Below, piece by piece: positions 36,481-49,500 of a stretch of 64,000 bases of DNA. A program made the translations under genes and the position numbers. The DNA comes from Sclerodactyla briareus (lineage: Eukaryota > Echinodermata > Holothuroidea > Dendrochirotida > Sclerodactylidae). How positions within the stretch are numbered: position 1 is the first letter of the stretch; each line of letters opens with the position of its first letter. Location: positions 124,001 through 188,000 of the forward strand of contig JAODTK010004420.1 of the NCBI GenBank assembly GCA_026419785.1, read 5' to 3'. Under the pieces are notes generated by a model. That model had not been told where the DNA came from. It saw only the letters and a program-made list of their open reading frames with translations, and searched no databases.

Positions 36481-36859
36481 AAAAAAACCTTTTCACTGGT
36501 TCAGTAAACTTATTACCGCTGTTGATTATCACATAATCACACATGTGTCTAGAGCCCACGAATTTGCATTCATTTGCCGATAGGGTGGGTGAGGTTATAA
36601 ATGACAGCGCTCTTTCCTTGGGGCGCGACCTGCACCTTCCCCCCCGCCCCACCCCACCCCCCCCCCCACAAACACACACACAGAGGAAAAACTTCAAGGT
36701 ACGCCACTGTTCCAGTCTCTTGTACAGTGCTTCTATTGGACCACTGATATGGGATTGAGCAATTCTGGCGATTGTGCTCGTTTCGTTCACAGGTTTTGCC
36801 GATATGGCCCAGGACTTGACAAAGCAAGTAGCTGGCACACTGTAATGTAATTCGAATGC

Positions 36860-37046
36860 GTTTTCCCTTTAAAATTACAGTGGCTGCGCTTTTTGTCCGT
36901 CTATTGATCTCTGGCGCAGTACTACGACTAAAACGCACCCAACATATATATTATATTGATCAGGTTTAGGGAACCAGACTGCTTGCTACCGTCCGATCGA
37001 CGAAAACCGGAGTGATTGATAGCGTAGACATTCGTTCATCCTAACA
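36860..37046 (+). promoter_or_regulatory. putative core promoter and 5' UTR, copy B
   Basis: TATATATT at 36945-36952 lies about 100 bp before the ATG at 37047. The block from GATCAGGTTTAGGGAACCAG to CTGCTTG is identical to copy A; the block AGTGATTGATAGCGTAGACA to the ATG is nearly identical to copy C. An inverted pair GCTGCGCTTTT ... AAAACGCACCC (36890s and 36930-36940) brackets the region upstream of the TATA box, weaker on the left than in copy C. Confidence 0.35.
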
Positions 37047-37079
37047 ATGAAGACCAAAGAATCTATTGTTTGGGCGCTG
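37047..37079 (+). CDS. putative first coding exon, copy B (frameshifted by indels)
   Basis: Same exon as at 63341 (MEDKESIV) with one base missing after the ATG, one extra C five bases later, and an extra T near the end, so the literal reading is MKTKESIVWAL before the GTAAGT donor at 37080-37085. The two early indels cancel, leaving KESIV in frame, which fits either sequencing noise or relaxed constraint. The intron that follows was enlarged by the element at 37145-38460 relative to copy A. Confidence 0.25.
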
Positions 37080-37144
37080 GTAAGTCCTCCTTATATTTTC
37101 GAACTAATCATTTTCACAATTTCATCCCATGCATGTAACCAAAA

Positions 37145-38460
37145 CTAGAGCACCAATGGTGCTGGTATCTCAACTGCACACATGTAAATTATTTTGATCA
37201 ATTTCAAGATCATGAGGCCCAGGAGGCAGTTTGAAACAAAGGCCTATTGTGCCCTTTTGCGACTTTCGAACATGATCTTCATTGGCCCAAAGATGTCTAA
37301 AGCCACGTTGTATGCAGTCAATAAATATTCCACCATGAGCCACAGTCCCACAGTGACCACTGGGCTTGGGTCCTAAATCCGGCACCCTGAGGTACGTATT
37401 AGTGACGTATCATTATGACGAACAACAGACTATGCACATAATTGGTAAGAGACACAAGATTTTGCAGTATTCCTATATCGGGCCCTAGGGGTCCAAACTC
37501 CCCAAACCCTCCAATGGTCCTTTACCCCCCAAGGACCCGTTTTTACCTGTAATTTTGAAGAAAATCAATTGAAGCTTGTATATCATTACCATCAGGTACC
37601 ATCGTGTGAAATTTCATTAAATCGGCCCACGGGCCAAGTGGGACCTTAGACCAAAAATTCCCTGAATACCCCAAATGTACAGCTGATAAACTATCATATG
37701 ACCGAATGTCAGCACTGTGCACTACAAATTCCTAAGAGGAGAACATTTTGCGTATTCCATATGACGGGCCCCCCAGGGCCCACACTGGGCTTGGGGTGAC
37801 CTAACTCCTGGGTGCCCTTTAGGTACAGCTATTAGACCGACGCAATATGACTGAACTCAGCACGTGCAAACAAATTTGTAGAGGTACAAAGATTTTGCGG
37901 TATTTCATATAATGGGCCAAGGGCCCAAACTGGGCCTCGAGTCAAATTCCCGAACCCCACTATGGCCCTCCACCCGAGGACCATACCAAGGCCAACTTTG
38001 AAGAACATCATTGAATCTTGTGGGAGGAGATGCATTCAATTAATATGGGTTGGGAATTTCACAAACATGGACACCTCGGGCCCAAATGGGACCTCGGAAC
38101 CAAAATTCCTGAGCACCCGAAGGTAGGGCTGTTAGACCATCATTATGACCGAACATCAGCACTGTCACCAAAATTTTTTAGGAGTACTTTTGAAATTTCA
38201 CACATAATGGCCTAACTGCCCCCTTTGATACTATTTGACCTTGACCTTCACAAGTCAACATGTCCCATTGGGCAATACACCTTGTGTCCAAGTTTGGTCG
38301 ATCCATCACGAATGACTGTTTGGGCTGGGCCAAAAAAGCAATTGTTAACACACTGGATAGATAGATAGATAGATAGAATAATAGATAATATCTAATAGAG
38401 TAGATAGATAGATAGATATATAGATAGATAGCTAGCTATATAGAAGATCGAATAGAGTGA
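37145..38460 (+). mobile_element. minisatellite-cored element with TAGA tail inside the copy B intron
   Basis: Begins with the palindrome GCACCAATGGTGC, then has about six degenerate ~145-bp units in alternating types (landmarks ATTTTGCAGTATTCC at 37457, GAAATTTCATTAA at 37609, ATTTTGCGTATTCC at 37746, ATTTTGCGGTATTTC at 37899, GAATTTCACAAAC at 38053, GAAATTTCACACA at 38189), then a (TAGA)n microsatellite. Copy A has continuous intron at the matching site (about 10600), so the element arrived after the duplication. Confidence 0.6.
38352..38452. repeat. (TAGA)n microsatellite
   Basis: TAGATAGATAGATAGATAGA with interruptions, about twenty units; forms the 3' tail of the element at 37145-38460. 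Confidence 0.85.
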
Positions 38461-38709
38461 CAATCCCAAATTCCAATAGCTCAACAGCATAGCTGGTTTG
38501 AGCTAAAAACTGGAATTGCCTCTATGCCGAGCATTACCTTCAGTGACATTCCATTCCAGTTGCTGCTCTCTTTCACACAACTGTGCCTTCCCATTAATAT
38601 CGCTGTCTACAAATGATCCATGTGGCAAACAAAATATCATTCCATCTCATTCACCTCCCTAACGAGAATCCAGAACATATCCTGCGCTCACTTCAATCCC
38701 CCCTCTCCT

Positions 38710-39110
38710 TTTCCTCCACTTCATAGAGTGCTCACACCCGGACAACGGCAACAAACAGCGGTGGTCTTAGGTGCAGCGCAAGCAGTCCCTGTGAACAATT
38801 GCTCCCGTCCGATATAGCACAACATTCCCGAATTTCTGGCATACATATCCCGATTACGGGGAACCCTGATCGGACATTTGTTATTTCTACGCTCAACTCG
38901 AGAACGAAATGGGATACTTACCAACGTAATCTCATTTTTCCGGAAAAAACAGTTTCGGGAGGGTTTGCTGCGCGCAATACCGAACCGTTGATCGATCGAC
39001 TGCGTGTCATCTCTCATGAATTCCCCCGTACTCGAACGTATACCCGGCGTGTTATGTTCATTCGTCTCTTCTTCTCTCACGACATATAGCCCCATCAACT
39101 CGTCAGTGAA
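38710..39110. other. unit B stretch with overlapping open frames, unidentified
   Basis: Both strands are unusually free of stops: 38799-39089 plus (96 codons) and 39098-38721 minus (125 codons). Base composition is more GC-balanced than around it and I find no counterpart in unit A. No motif points to a family, so I cannot choose a strand or call a gene. Confidence 0.3.
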
Positions 39111-39799
39111 GATATAAGTTGCGCTCTAGCAAAAAGCATGCGGCTTCCGAGCTTGTCATCAGCATTCAACATGGTCGATTCAGGTCGATAAGTCCCTATC
39201 ATTTCAATGTTGGAAAATAAGCGGCTCCAAAGTCGCCCCTTTCTGTCGCCTATACCGCAATGGGCAAATTCGGGTCCAATGGAAACCGGGAACGATGTCA
39301 AATCCGAAGAACGTGATCTTTGGTTTTGGTATCCCGACCCGTTCCCAACATCGCTGTATAATTGTTGTCGGAATGCCTAATTTGACTCAAAAATGCACAA
39401 AAACGGTGTTTCCTCGGCATCCAGCTCTCAACGACCTGAAATAGGAATTGGGGGCCGATATGAACATATATGATGTAACTATACTAACCCCGATCGGATT
39501 ACCATGACTCGAATTGTCGCCTCAAACTCACCATGCCTCGTCTGTAACGTTAACCATGATATACGCTGTATATCTCCAGACTAGCTGCTCCATTTGAAGG
39601 CCATGGTCTTGTAACATATTTGCTTTTACTAGCACTGGTGAAAAGAGAGCATATAAAAAAAAACACCCCATCCGAGGTTTCTATCATGTTGCCTTGTTGA
39701 GATTTACAATTGACTTTTGATAAAGTTAGGGATTCTATGTCATCACGTAACACAGTGAAATGCCTCCTTCGCGCCCCTATGACAGAACTACGAAAGAAG

Positions 39800-40580
39800 G
39801 ACACGTAGCTAGGAATTATTTAGATTATGTATGGAAATTTTGTGAACCATTTCGTATGTTTTTGGTTTTGATCATACTATTTTGTTTGTACATATTCTCG
39901 AAGTACCAGTTTCACATTGATTTTGGTGTAGTTTTACGGAACCCTGCGATTCCCCTGTGATGTCCAAGGCATTTGCTATAAGCCGACTTGTCCTACCTAC
40001 ACTCGGAATCGACTGGTACTTTGGTCCGGGATTTCGCGTCTGTCATAATATAATAAATACACGAAGCTAGGAATTATTATATTATGTATCATATTTTGTG
40101 AACGATTTCGTATGTTTTGGTTGGGATCCATCTATAGTTTGTTTGGTACAATCTCTCCGAATACAAGTTTCACATTGATTTTTGTATTACGGAACCCTGG
40201 ATCCCCCCCTGTGATCAAGGCAAATTTTTGCTATCGCCAGCCGATTGTGCCATATATCCTTCACTCGAATCGACTGGATTTGGTCGCGGGATTTCGGCTG
40301 TCATATATAATAAATAAACACTTAACTAGTAATATTAAGATATGTATGAAGATTTTGTGAACGTTTCGTATGTTTTGGTTGGGATCCATCTTTAGTTTGT
40401 TTGATACAATATTCTCTAAAGTAACAATGTTTCACATTGATTTTGTATTGTAGGAAACCCCGCGACTCCCCCTATTATGTCAACGGCAATTTTTTGCTAT
40501 AGCCGATTGTGCCATATCCGTAACATTCGAACGCCGGGATTTCGTCCGGTATTTCCGGCTTACATAATATGATAAATAGA
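39800..40580 (+). repeat. three tandem units of about 258 bp
   Basis: Units start near 39800, 40061 and 40318. Each runs from CTAGGAATTATT through TTCGTATGTTTTGGTT, TTTCACATTGATTTTG, GGAACCCTG and GCTATAGCCGATTGTGCC to GTCATAATATAATAAATA. Absent from the matching place in unit A (about 13320), so it expanded or inserted only in unit B. Confidence 0.75.
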
Positions 40581-40979
40581 GACACCAAACGTTATGGTCA
40601 AACCTTTTGAGATACTAAGTCGTAACAAGAGACGGTACGCAGTGAACATTTGGAACAAATTATAACAAAAATTTTTGATCCTGGTATCACGGAATGTTGA
40701 CTCAGTATTCTTGTTTGACCTTCCTCGGCCACCGTGGGAATGCTTACGGTTTATTCCCATCCCGCTTTTTCTATAATATTATGTTATGCGACAAACAATG
40801 TTGGACAAGGCTGTCTCCTGAACTCTCCACGATACCCCACGTGAATGTGGGACCTGTGAGGTGACCGTGTGAAGATGAACCACTCCATTCGTGGTAAGAT
40901 GAACAACTTGCGTGCGTGCTGTGTAGTACGGGTGTGACATAGATTAATCACTGATGATCCTAAAGGTTGATACATGCGT

Positions 40980-42040
40980 GAACATGTTTTTCCCGCATGG
41001 AAAGCGGTTTAGGTCTCTAGAGGCACCGTATAATTCCTCTGTCTTCTGCATCTTCGACCTTTCATCTTTGGTTTTTTTTCCTCCCTATTAAGAGTCCTCC
41101 GGTACACACCTAAAGAAACCAGTAGTTCACTACTCGTCTTTCTTCATTTTTTAAACACCTAGTGTGCCTGTTCTATACACACCCCATTGACAAAGGGTGT
41201 TGCTTAAGACCCTGTTCCAACATATCGTGCCCGCATTTTGACAATGAATGCGCTCACACGGCTTCGAGCTATGTTCAACACGTTGTACGCAATAGCTGCC
41301 TGCATTTGCACTGGCCTCAACACTGTACCCGTGTACTGTGACTAAAAAGAAGCACTCTATTACGAATTAGGCCACAGCGCATAATGACACCACTGTGTGA
41401 TTTGGTACAAGGAAGAGGCAGCATTACGAGATGAAGCGGAAAATTCTCCCCCTGAATAAGCCTGTCCGTGGTTACAGTTTGATAAGATGCTAATGATATT
41501 GTGTCAAAGGTCATGAGGAACGACTGGCAGTTCCACGTTGAACGTACAGTGGTCAGAACGATCTTTTTTGAATTCCCCTGCCGGAAATTACAATTCTACA
41601 ACACAAAACTTCATTACCCTTCACACCGTCCCATAACAATATCAACAATAACATCCGGAAATATGGGATGAATTTGTTGCCTTTCAAATAGTGGTGACCG
41701 TTTAAAATAACCGTAAGATATCGCTATTGGAGAAACTCGTCTATACCCCCGAACTGTTCAGTGGTGAGCCTGCGCACTCACAACCACGAACTGGCAGTCT
41801 CACGAATTATTTGCAATGAGGTAGTACTAGACGTCTTGCAAATCGCACCTAAATGTTTCATTCAGGGGTTGGAAGCCAAAACGTTAGGACGGTGTGTGCT
41901 AGGGATTAGAACAATGTAGTCTCACTGTAGCAGGCAATAGCCTAACATAGACAACTGCTGAACTTCCCATCGCCCTCTCCGACAATTCAGGCAAATAACG
42001 AGCGATAAGTTATACCAGCTTTACGCTCAGTATTGGTAAG
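40980..42040. other. unit B stretch without recognised features
   Basis: No frame above 65 codons and no repeat ends seen. Some weak similarity to 13560-14000 is possible but I could not align it by eye. Confidence 0.3.
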
Positions 42041-43611
42041 CAGACGAGCTTGCTAAGTTTTAGAGTTTCTTCCGCCTTGTCCCTTTCCACTAATGAAACC
42101 TATGCCATGTGGCTTAGCAACCACTATCGGTGGCATGTCGTATCAATTAGTCTGCAAAAAGACAAACATAGTATCTCTCTGGTATCTCTGAAAACATATC
42201 AGTGGGATGTTGGTAATAGACATTCATACGAACTATCACAATATAGAACAATTGTAACGACTGATAAAAAGTTTGTTAATAGGTCATTTCATAGATATGT
42301 CGCTAACTCATTACAAACATTGATGATGATTTGGTTGTCTGTTTATTAATTTCTCAGAACATTACCCTCTCCAAATGACGAAGACAGACAAACAGTGGTC
42401 AAAAACCCCGTGACACACGTCAGCCACCCGAAACGCGGTACGGTTTTATTATCCTTGCCAAGCGCCTGCTACTTGATTTAGCCGCATGAATTCCCCCACC
42501 TCGCCGCCCCCCCTCCTCACCTTCATTTTTTTTCCACCCCTGTACACCCGGAACGCGACGCTACAGTATTTGAATTCAATAAGGGAATCCTCGATTACGC
42601 TAAAATCCCTTCATCAAAACTCATTCCGGAACGTCATCCTTGTGGGAAACTCCAGTTTTTCTGTTCTTACTAATTTGTGATCGAATAGTGGGTGCAGAAA
42701 TAGTGAGCAAAGATTATTGATGTGTCGTAGTGTTGCGAAAGAGCCATCATTCTGTAAGTTCACGGATCTTTCTCGGGGTCATGACCACTATTAACCCACC
42801 AAGAAATGATTGCAATTTCTCTGACGTATATTCAATGTTTCTCTTGCAGAACACAACCAATGCAAACGACACTAATTGCTTAACGCAATGGTCGGAAAAC
42901 GTACATGGCGCTCATGGTCCCGAGTAGTGAGCATGTTCAAGATCTTGGCACAATTCAGCAAAACATAATAAAGAAACCGGATAAAAACACATGCCGTTAC
43001 TAGGAGATTTGAATCGATTCGCAGATCACATGGAAAGGTCAGTGCAGCTCGTTTGAAATGATGTGACATGGCAAGGTCTTTCGCGATCAATAGGCAAAAA
43101 ATGTTGTTTTGGTCCGAACTGTCTAATGTGACTTCCTAATGTGACTTCGGTATGCCGCCCATGAAGCAGCAGCATCCATTCTTGGAACTTAAGAAGCACT
43201 GATGAGCAAATGTTGGGCACAACTCCCCATATCCACCTCCAATCACCCGCAAGGTTTTTGTTTGACTGCAAAGTGATGCCATCTACTAAAATAGGATATG
43301 GGAAATTCCAGGTTCAACATTTTCTCGATTCCTTGAGATGAGAGGACGATTTTTGATTATGTTTTATTCGATAAATCACTAATAATAACTAAATATCGCA
43401 TATACAAAGATGACGATCTCACGGTGCAAGTGAAAGATGGTATCGAGATCAGGAAATTAAGAGACAAGCAACCTATTCGATAGTCTTCCCTCGTCTATTT
43501 TTCCCTCTCTGCGGTGTGTCGCTTTTCTGCACGATTCCCGCCCTGGTGTATGCTGGAATGGTACGTAAGCTTTGCTAACGCATCAACAGAGTTGCGTGAC
43601 TCTACCTATCT

Positions 43612-43718
43612 GCCAGTGTATGTATGTATGTATGTATGTATGTTGTATGTATGTATTTATGTAGGTATGTTATGTATGTATGTATGTATGTATTATGTAT
43701 GTATGTATGTATGTATTC
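43612..43718. repeat. (TGTA)n microsatellite, unit B
   Basis: About twenty-five TGTA units with interruptions (TTTATGTAGG, TTATG). Orthologous to 15343-15412 and longer. Confidence 0.85.
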
Positions 43719-45418
43719 ATACCCAGTTGACAACTGGGAGCAAAACTGGAACCAATTAACCTCATACTGATGTCTAAATTGAATTTTTATTCCTTGACGA
43801 AGTCAAGGAAATCTATGTAGTCCGACAGTATGTGTTGGCATTGCGAAGGGACTCCAACACACCTCGCAAACACACATTTCGACTTGGATTTTTCGCAAAT
43901 GGACGTCCTCGCAATACTGTTTTGGTCTGTTAATATGTGGCATGGCGGTCATCTATTCCGAAACGGTGGGGGGGGGGGCGGGAACGAGGCGGACTGCACT
44001 TCTTTAAGCGGAGCGCCACCATTGGTTGGCGCTTAGCGTCGAAATGGAAGGAAATTTAGGCTTGTTATACCTCCAATCGTCGCCGGAAGTGGCACTTGCC
44101 GTGCCTAATTGCAAACATCTATGTGCAATTTTAGTGACAGGAAAATGTTGAAGATTTCCCACCCGGGCCCCACATCATCTACGACCTCTTTTAAATCTTT
44201 GTGAAAGAAAATGTCAGTATTGACTACAAACAAATAATACCAAGAGCCCACTGCAGGTTCACAATTTGGTAGCCTTGAACAACATAGAGAGAATTTTGAA
44301 TGAAATGGTCCCTCAGAATGCAGGAAACGGTACTTCGGTAACACGAAAGGTTGAATCCAGCGGCGTCTCTCAGATGGTTTTTTGGGTCAGTGGGCGGGCC
44401 GCTGGTTGGCGGAGGAGGGGGGGGGGGGGAATTCATTAGTGTTTCTTTTCTTCCCTATTTTTGCGGACTGATGAATTGGCGCGGTCATGGATTTTGGTGA
44501 GGCTCAGGTATTGGAATGGTGGGCTGTCATACTTATTCAAATAAACATTCCACCCCAAATCTCAGAAAAGTTTGCCTAAATTTCATCCCTGCTCGTATTT
44601 CTCCTGCATTTTTCGCCCGAATTATGTTCACTTGCACTACGGTACCGAGTTCTCGTTTACCCTTCTTGAATAAGATACTCCAAGGTTGTGTGAAAGGTTA
44701 GAATAGCGAGTAATAATGGCTTCAACAGGTGGGGGGACGGAGGGGGGGGGACATGCCCCCACTTTAAAAAGTGGGGGGGGGGGAATTTAAAAACGTTTGT
44801 CCCCCCCACTTTTCTGGACCGTACTAAAAATAATAGGCACATGCCGATATTGTATCACTCTACACTGATTCAATTTTGTCAACCAAACAATAAGATCGCG
44901 TTGGTGAAGATCTGGACTCCGACTGAGGCCGAAGTGAAGGATTACCGTTTCCATACCGAGTGCTCGAATATTTAATCGAATAGCCAAAAGTGCATAATTT
45001 TTCAAAGTGTTTCGCGCGGAATGGAGTTTTTCTTACAGGCGTTGTAGGCTGCTAAATATGCGATGTAATGCTTCAACACTTGTGGCCTCGGGGAGGAAGA
45101 CCGCCCCCCCCCCAATTTTTCTGAGCTGAAATTTTCGGGCGAAAACCGTGGAAAATTGGAAGGAGAAGGAACGTGAAAAAAATGCCGAATTTTTGCAGAC
45201 TTTTCCGATATAATGTCCGGAAAAAACATGCGCATTTTTTTTCGCGCGCGCCGGGGTACTTTCTAATGTCAAACCTGTAAAATTCGGCGTACACATTCCT
45301 GCTCCCAAAGGGAGTGGTCGTACGCCTATGGCTTTTCCATTTCGATCCACCAGAGGCCCGTTCGGTATTAGACCCCCTGGATCCCACGCAAAACAAAGCC
45401 AGAAGAGTAGAAAAAGGC

Positions 45419-45530
45419 AAAAAAAAAAAAAAAAAAAGTCTCGGTCTCGAAAGTCGAGACTGACAACCGCTATACCTACAGTGTAGAGGACTCAAGAGGT
45501 GAGGATGGTCTCGGGCTATCCGGTCTCGAC
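45419..45530 (-). other. hairpin cluster ending in a T19 run (minus strand)
   Basis: GTCTCG (45444-45449) pairs with CGAGAC (45555-45560 is not involved; the partner is 45455-45460) around AAAGT, and an alternative pairing uses AGTCTCG at 45437-45443. More GTCTCG copies lie at about 45508 and 45521. On the minus strand this reads as a hairpin followed at once by 19 T residues (45437-45419), like an RNA polymerase III terminator. There is only a weak B-box-like GAGTCGAGACC (45531-45521) and no A box, so an RNA gene is not supported. Confidence 0.3.
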
Positions 45531-46344
45531 TCATCCCTGGGAGTAAGCTATAACTAAAAGTAAATCGTTCGAAGAAAAATGCCATCAATCTAAAATCATA
45601 TCTTGTTTTGATTGAGTCAGTTACTGAATTTAAGTTTTGGGAACGTTTGAAGAATACATATATTTTTAGGGAACGGGGGACAAAATCATGCTCCATCCTT
45701 GGCATTGCAATCGAAGAAAAACACAACCGCGCGCGACCAAAGCAGCGCAAGAAAAAAAACGGCCAAGCGAAATTATAAGCGGTCAAGGGACAGTGAATTG
45801 GAAGTGAACTCTCTGGGCTCAGCGCTCACGAAGGAAGTCATTAGTGTGGAAGTCGAGGTCAAGGGGCCGGCTAATTGTGGTGAGCCTATGCAATTAGCTA
45901 CCGTAGGATGTTGTGTGAGCGTGATTCAGGGCCTTGTAAGTAGTTGATCTGCGATGGCCTACTATGCCTATTACTAAATACGAAAATCAATGAAAGGCTA
46001 ATTGCAGAAGTTGACAAACGTGAATAGGCATTGGGGCAGAAACATTTCGTAAAAATTCTAAAAAAGTGGAAGCCAAATTGCACACCCAAGCAATTGCGCG
46101 CGGAGCGGGGGCGAAATTTTTTGCACTAAACTCGGGCATTGATGAAAAATGGCGATTTCGGACATAATTGGCCCATCATTTGCAGTGACTTAAGCTTCAA
46201 TCAGCGCCCCCCTAAATGGAGATATCACAACCAGAGGGCAATGTCAGCGACACTCCATGTCCCATACGCCAAAGTGGGGGAAACATTTGATATTGTGCCC
46301 CCACCCATCGAAATGTGGGGAGGACTCGTCCCCCCGTCCCCCTA

Positions 46345-47310
46345 GATTGAAGCCCATGTATATAGGTGTGTGGTGAGTGGGTGTGTGGATGACGACGCGC
46401 TTGTAACCCACGATAACTCGACCCCTATGATGGATGGAGCATACTTAGCATGGGTTTTCCCCATGCTGATGTACAAAACCCTGTGTCTTAGGAGTTAGGT
46501 AAGAGTCTTATGAAGTCACCAGAGGTCAAAGTCTGGAAAACCTTGTAAACCGATGAAGGGAATTGGTATGATCGGGCTGAAATTATGTGTAGCTCTCATG
46601 GGGAGACAGAACCGTGAGTGTTTCTGGTATAGGTGTGGGGAATTTGGGTCAAAATTATAAATTTGTGAAAAGTCAATTATTTCGCGAATTTTGACTGTTG
46701 GTTGTAAACACGATAACTCGACCTAAACCTGATGGCTGAAGCTCATAATGATATGGTGTGTTCCCCACGATAAGTACATTGACCCCATTGTTTGAGGTAG
46801 GTCAGAGGTATTCTGAGGTCACCAGAAGTCAAAGTCCGAAAACCTTGTAAACACGATAAGTCCAGAATTGAAATTTGGTGGTGCTTTCTAATCTTTTTTG
46901 AATAGGTCAGGGTGAATTTGGTCGAATTAGAAAATGTGTGAAAATTCAATATTGTTCTAAGTTGGTTGTAACACGAAACTCGACCCCACGGATGGAAGAA
47001 GCTCATACTGGTGTGTGGTTTCCATGATGGTACATGAACTCTATGTTTTGCGGTCAGGTCAGAGGTTATCTATGGTCATCAGAGTTCAAAGTCTGAGAAA
47101 CTTGAATGAAATTTAGTGTGTAACTTTTCGTCAGCAAGAGTACAGGAACCCCACCGTTGGTTGGGAAGAAAAATGAGAAATATGTCAGGCGTTATGTTGC
47201 CCATAATGAGCTGTACATCTCCCAGTTGTGCGTGTGTCTGTTATAGGTTGTCAGTAAGAGTCAAGGAATGACTTAGCCTTTTGGCTTTTGGTTTATTTCG
47301 ACATCTCAAT
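46345..47310 (-). mobile_element. minus-strand copy of the dimeric core-repeat element with head
   Basis: Reverse-strand version of 16560-17570: core units recur at about 46401, 46704 and 46965 (TTGTAACACGATAACTCGAC-like), and the head at 47110-47300 matches 16577-16720 read on the opposite strand (AACCAAAAGCCAAAAGGCTA; CTTACTGACAACCTATAACA). The GT-rich stretch at 46360-46390 is the microsatellite. This full head-core-tail copy supports treating the family as a defined element. Confidence 0.6.
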
Positions 47311-49079
47311 TTTCGCGGACTATCAGCTCAAACATTGGAACCCTTGTAACCAATCATGATAGATCTTGGCGACCTCTAATTCGTAATCACCCGATCGTCA
47401 TGTTCACTCCAAAGCAAGGGGCGTGGTTTGGGACTGCTCAAACCTTCCACAATGTTCTATGCTAAGAAGCTTTCTTTCGTGTTGGCCTGCCTGAAACTCT
47501 GATGACGACACAAGTCGCCAGGACTGCTTGTCAGTCATTGGAGTATATATGATACACGTAAGGTCAACCGTCCATTTGCGCATACCCGTAAGTTTGGCGG
47601 TTATGAAAATGATGTTACGAGCCGTCTAATTAAAGCATCCAAGATTAATTGGGGGCAGTCGATGTTGTTTATTGTTTTTTTTATTTGAGTGTGCAGACGG
47701 TTTAAGGTCAAGTTGAATGTTGGATGATATGTTCCAGATGGTTTCACCCGTCGATGATGAAATATCCCAATTGCACTCAAGATCATAGTCAGTTATAGGG
47801 AGCTCAAAAGAATTGGTGTTGATAAAGTCGGTCACACATGGTACAGCTTGAAGAACAAGGACGCGTATTAGGCAGAACGTATAAATACGCCGACACGTCC
47901 ACAAGCAATCAACATTTCTCAAATTGGACACAACGATCAAGTGGGTGCCGTTTGTGACCGAGGGGTCACAGATTATGAGAAACCAAAACCCTGTTAAATA
48001 TCATGTACCACAACTATACATGACAAACGGTGTCCAATGTTGGTTATTGTCCCGACACTACTAGCCATATATCCTTAGCAGTTGTCCCGTCAAGCATTGT
48101 ATATTATTAAGGAAATGATCCCTCTGTTGACCAATATATATGAACAAGTAAAGGAAATGTCGGTCAATGAGAACGAGTGCTTAATCCTAAAAAAATAAAA
48201 TTGGTGTGAGGCTTTTGGGACGAGCAGGACTACCATGCTTATAGCATTGAAGTTTCAAACACATTCAAATGCTTTTCTACAAAACTTGTATGAGCATAGA
48301 TCACCGAGTACATGCCGCTGTTTCGCCGTTCAAGCTACGGATATAGTTGCACTATAATCGTGTTAGTGATCGGTGCATTGGGTATGGTTCCAAAGATTTT
48401 GTTCATGCTTCAAGAAACTTGGGCATACCCAAATCGCCGCAAAAAGCATGCAAATACCTGAATATTTCCAGTATGATTGGCTCAAGCGAGGTCTGGAGGA
48501 AACGCATACCCAGTAAATATGTTATTTCGTTCCATATGTTATATTAGGGCAGCATGTATATAATTGTTTATATATTCTGTGTCCTGGTATATTAGCAAAA
48601 ACGAGTCAATATGTTTCATGGTAAAATTTTGGATGGCGGGTGTCCGATTTTAGTCCGGCCCATTTAGTTATTCTAGTGTTTTACTTTGTGGGGCTACCAA
48701 CGAGTCAATTGTGTAAATTTCCAAATTATCGCGGAAAATCTAAAAAACCATGTTTAGGGAATAATGTGACATTTTGGAGAGTGATATTCAATAGCTGAAT
48801 TACCGTGTTTAGAATTCAAGTGAATACATTTGCTTGGGAGATATGCAAGAATAATATACCACTCAAACAATGAAAATCCTTTTTTTGGTGAGGATATCTT
48901 ATTCGTACAGTTGAGGGCGTAACAAATCCTCGTGCCCCGTGTAAATTTCAGTGACCTCTTCCACACGGGGAAACTTTAGGCATCACAAAGTTCGAAGAGA
49001 TTATTACACACAGGAATGGATAATATGGCTCGTCAAATTTCAAGAACCTTTTCATGTCCTCCTCAATTAACTTGGGAAA

Positions 49080-49500
49080 TTTAAACATGAAAGAAACACA
49101 TGTATACTAAACTTGTTTCAATGTCATTTTGGATTGAGCTATTTGTCTGGCACAGAGTATGCCAGCCTTCCAGCTAGCCCCAAATTGAGAATAGAGAGTT
49201 GATGAAGCTCATACTTGATATGTGTTTTACCCATGATGAGTACATGAACCCAGTTCAGGAAGCTTGGTCCTATCACGCTCAAAAGTGTGAAGCTTTCTTC
49301 TGGTGATAAAGTAATCCTATTGCGTCTGGTGTGAATTGGCATGTAAACATGATAACTCAACCCCACCTAAACATGCATGAAGCTCATACTTGATATATGT
49401 GTTACCCATGGTGAGTACGAGAGTGTTTGGGTGTCAGCTGGTGGGGGTCAACAGAAAGTCTGGTTTAAAGACCTTGTGACACATGTAAGTTTGGAATGCT
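49080..49500 (-). repeat. minus-strand core-repeat fragments, unit B
   Basis: Orthologous to 16000-16480. The landmarks TGAAGCTCATACTTGATATG (49203 and 49378) and ATGATGAGTACATGAACC (49232) are better preserved here. Confidence 0.55.

Larger units (their letters stand above)
43760..48600. other. 4.8-kb block present only in unit B
   Basis: Unit A passes directly from the (TGTA)n array (15412) to the match of 48610. The block starts with a hairpin-ended motif, TTCCTTGACGAAGTCAAGGA (43791), used as a terminal motif by several local repeats. It includes G-run hairpins (44009-44030; 44756-44778, CCCCCACTTT with AAAGTGGGGG), CGCGCGC hairpins at 45242 and 46094, a minus-strand core-repeat element (46345-47310) and about 1.3 kb I cannot assign (47310-48600). 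Probably a nest of several insertions. Confidence 0.55.

Noticed and set aside
45073..45786. 237-codon minus-strand frame, the longest in the window
   Set aside because: It runs through a T19 (FFFFF) homopolymer, CGCGCGC hairpins and G runs, has low-complexity composition, and lies in a block of nested insertions; no domain is recognisable.
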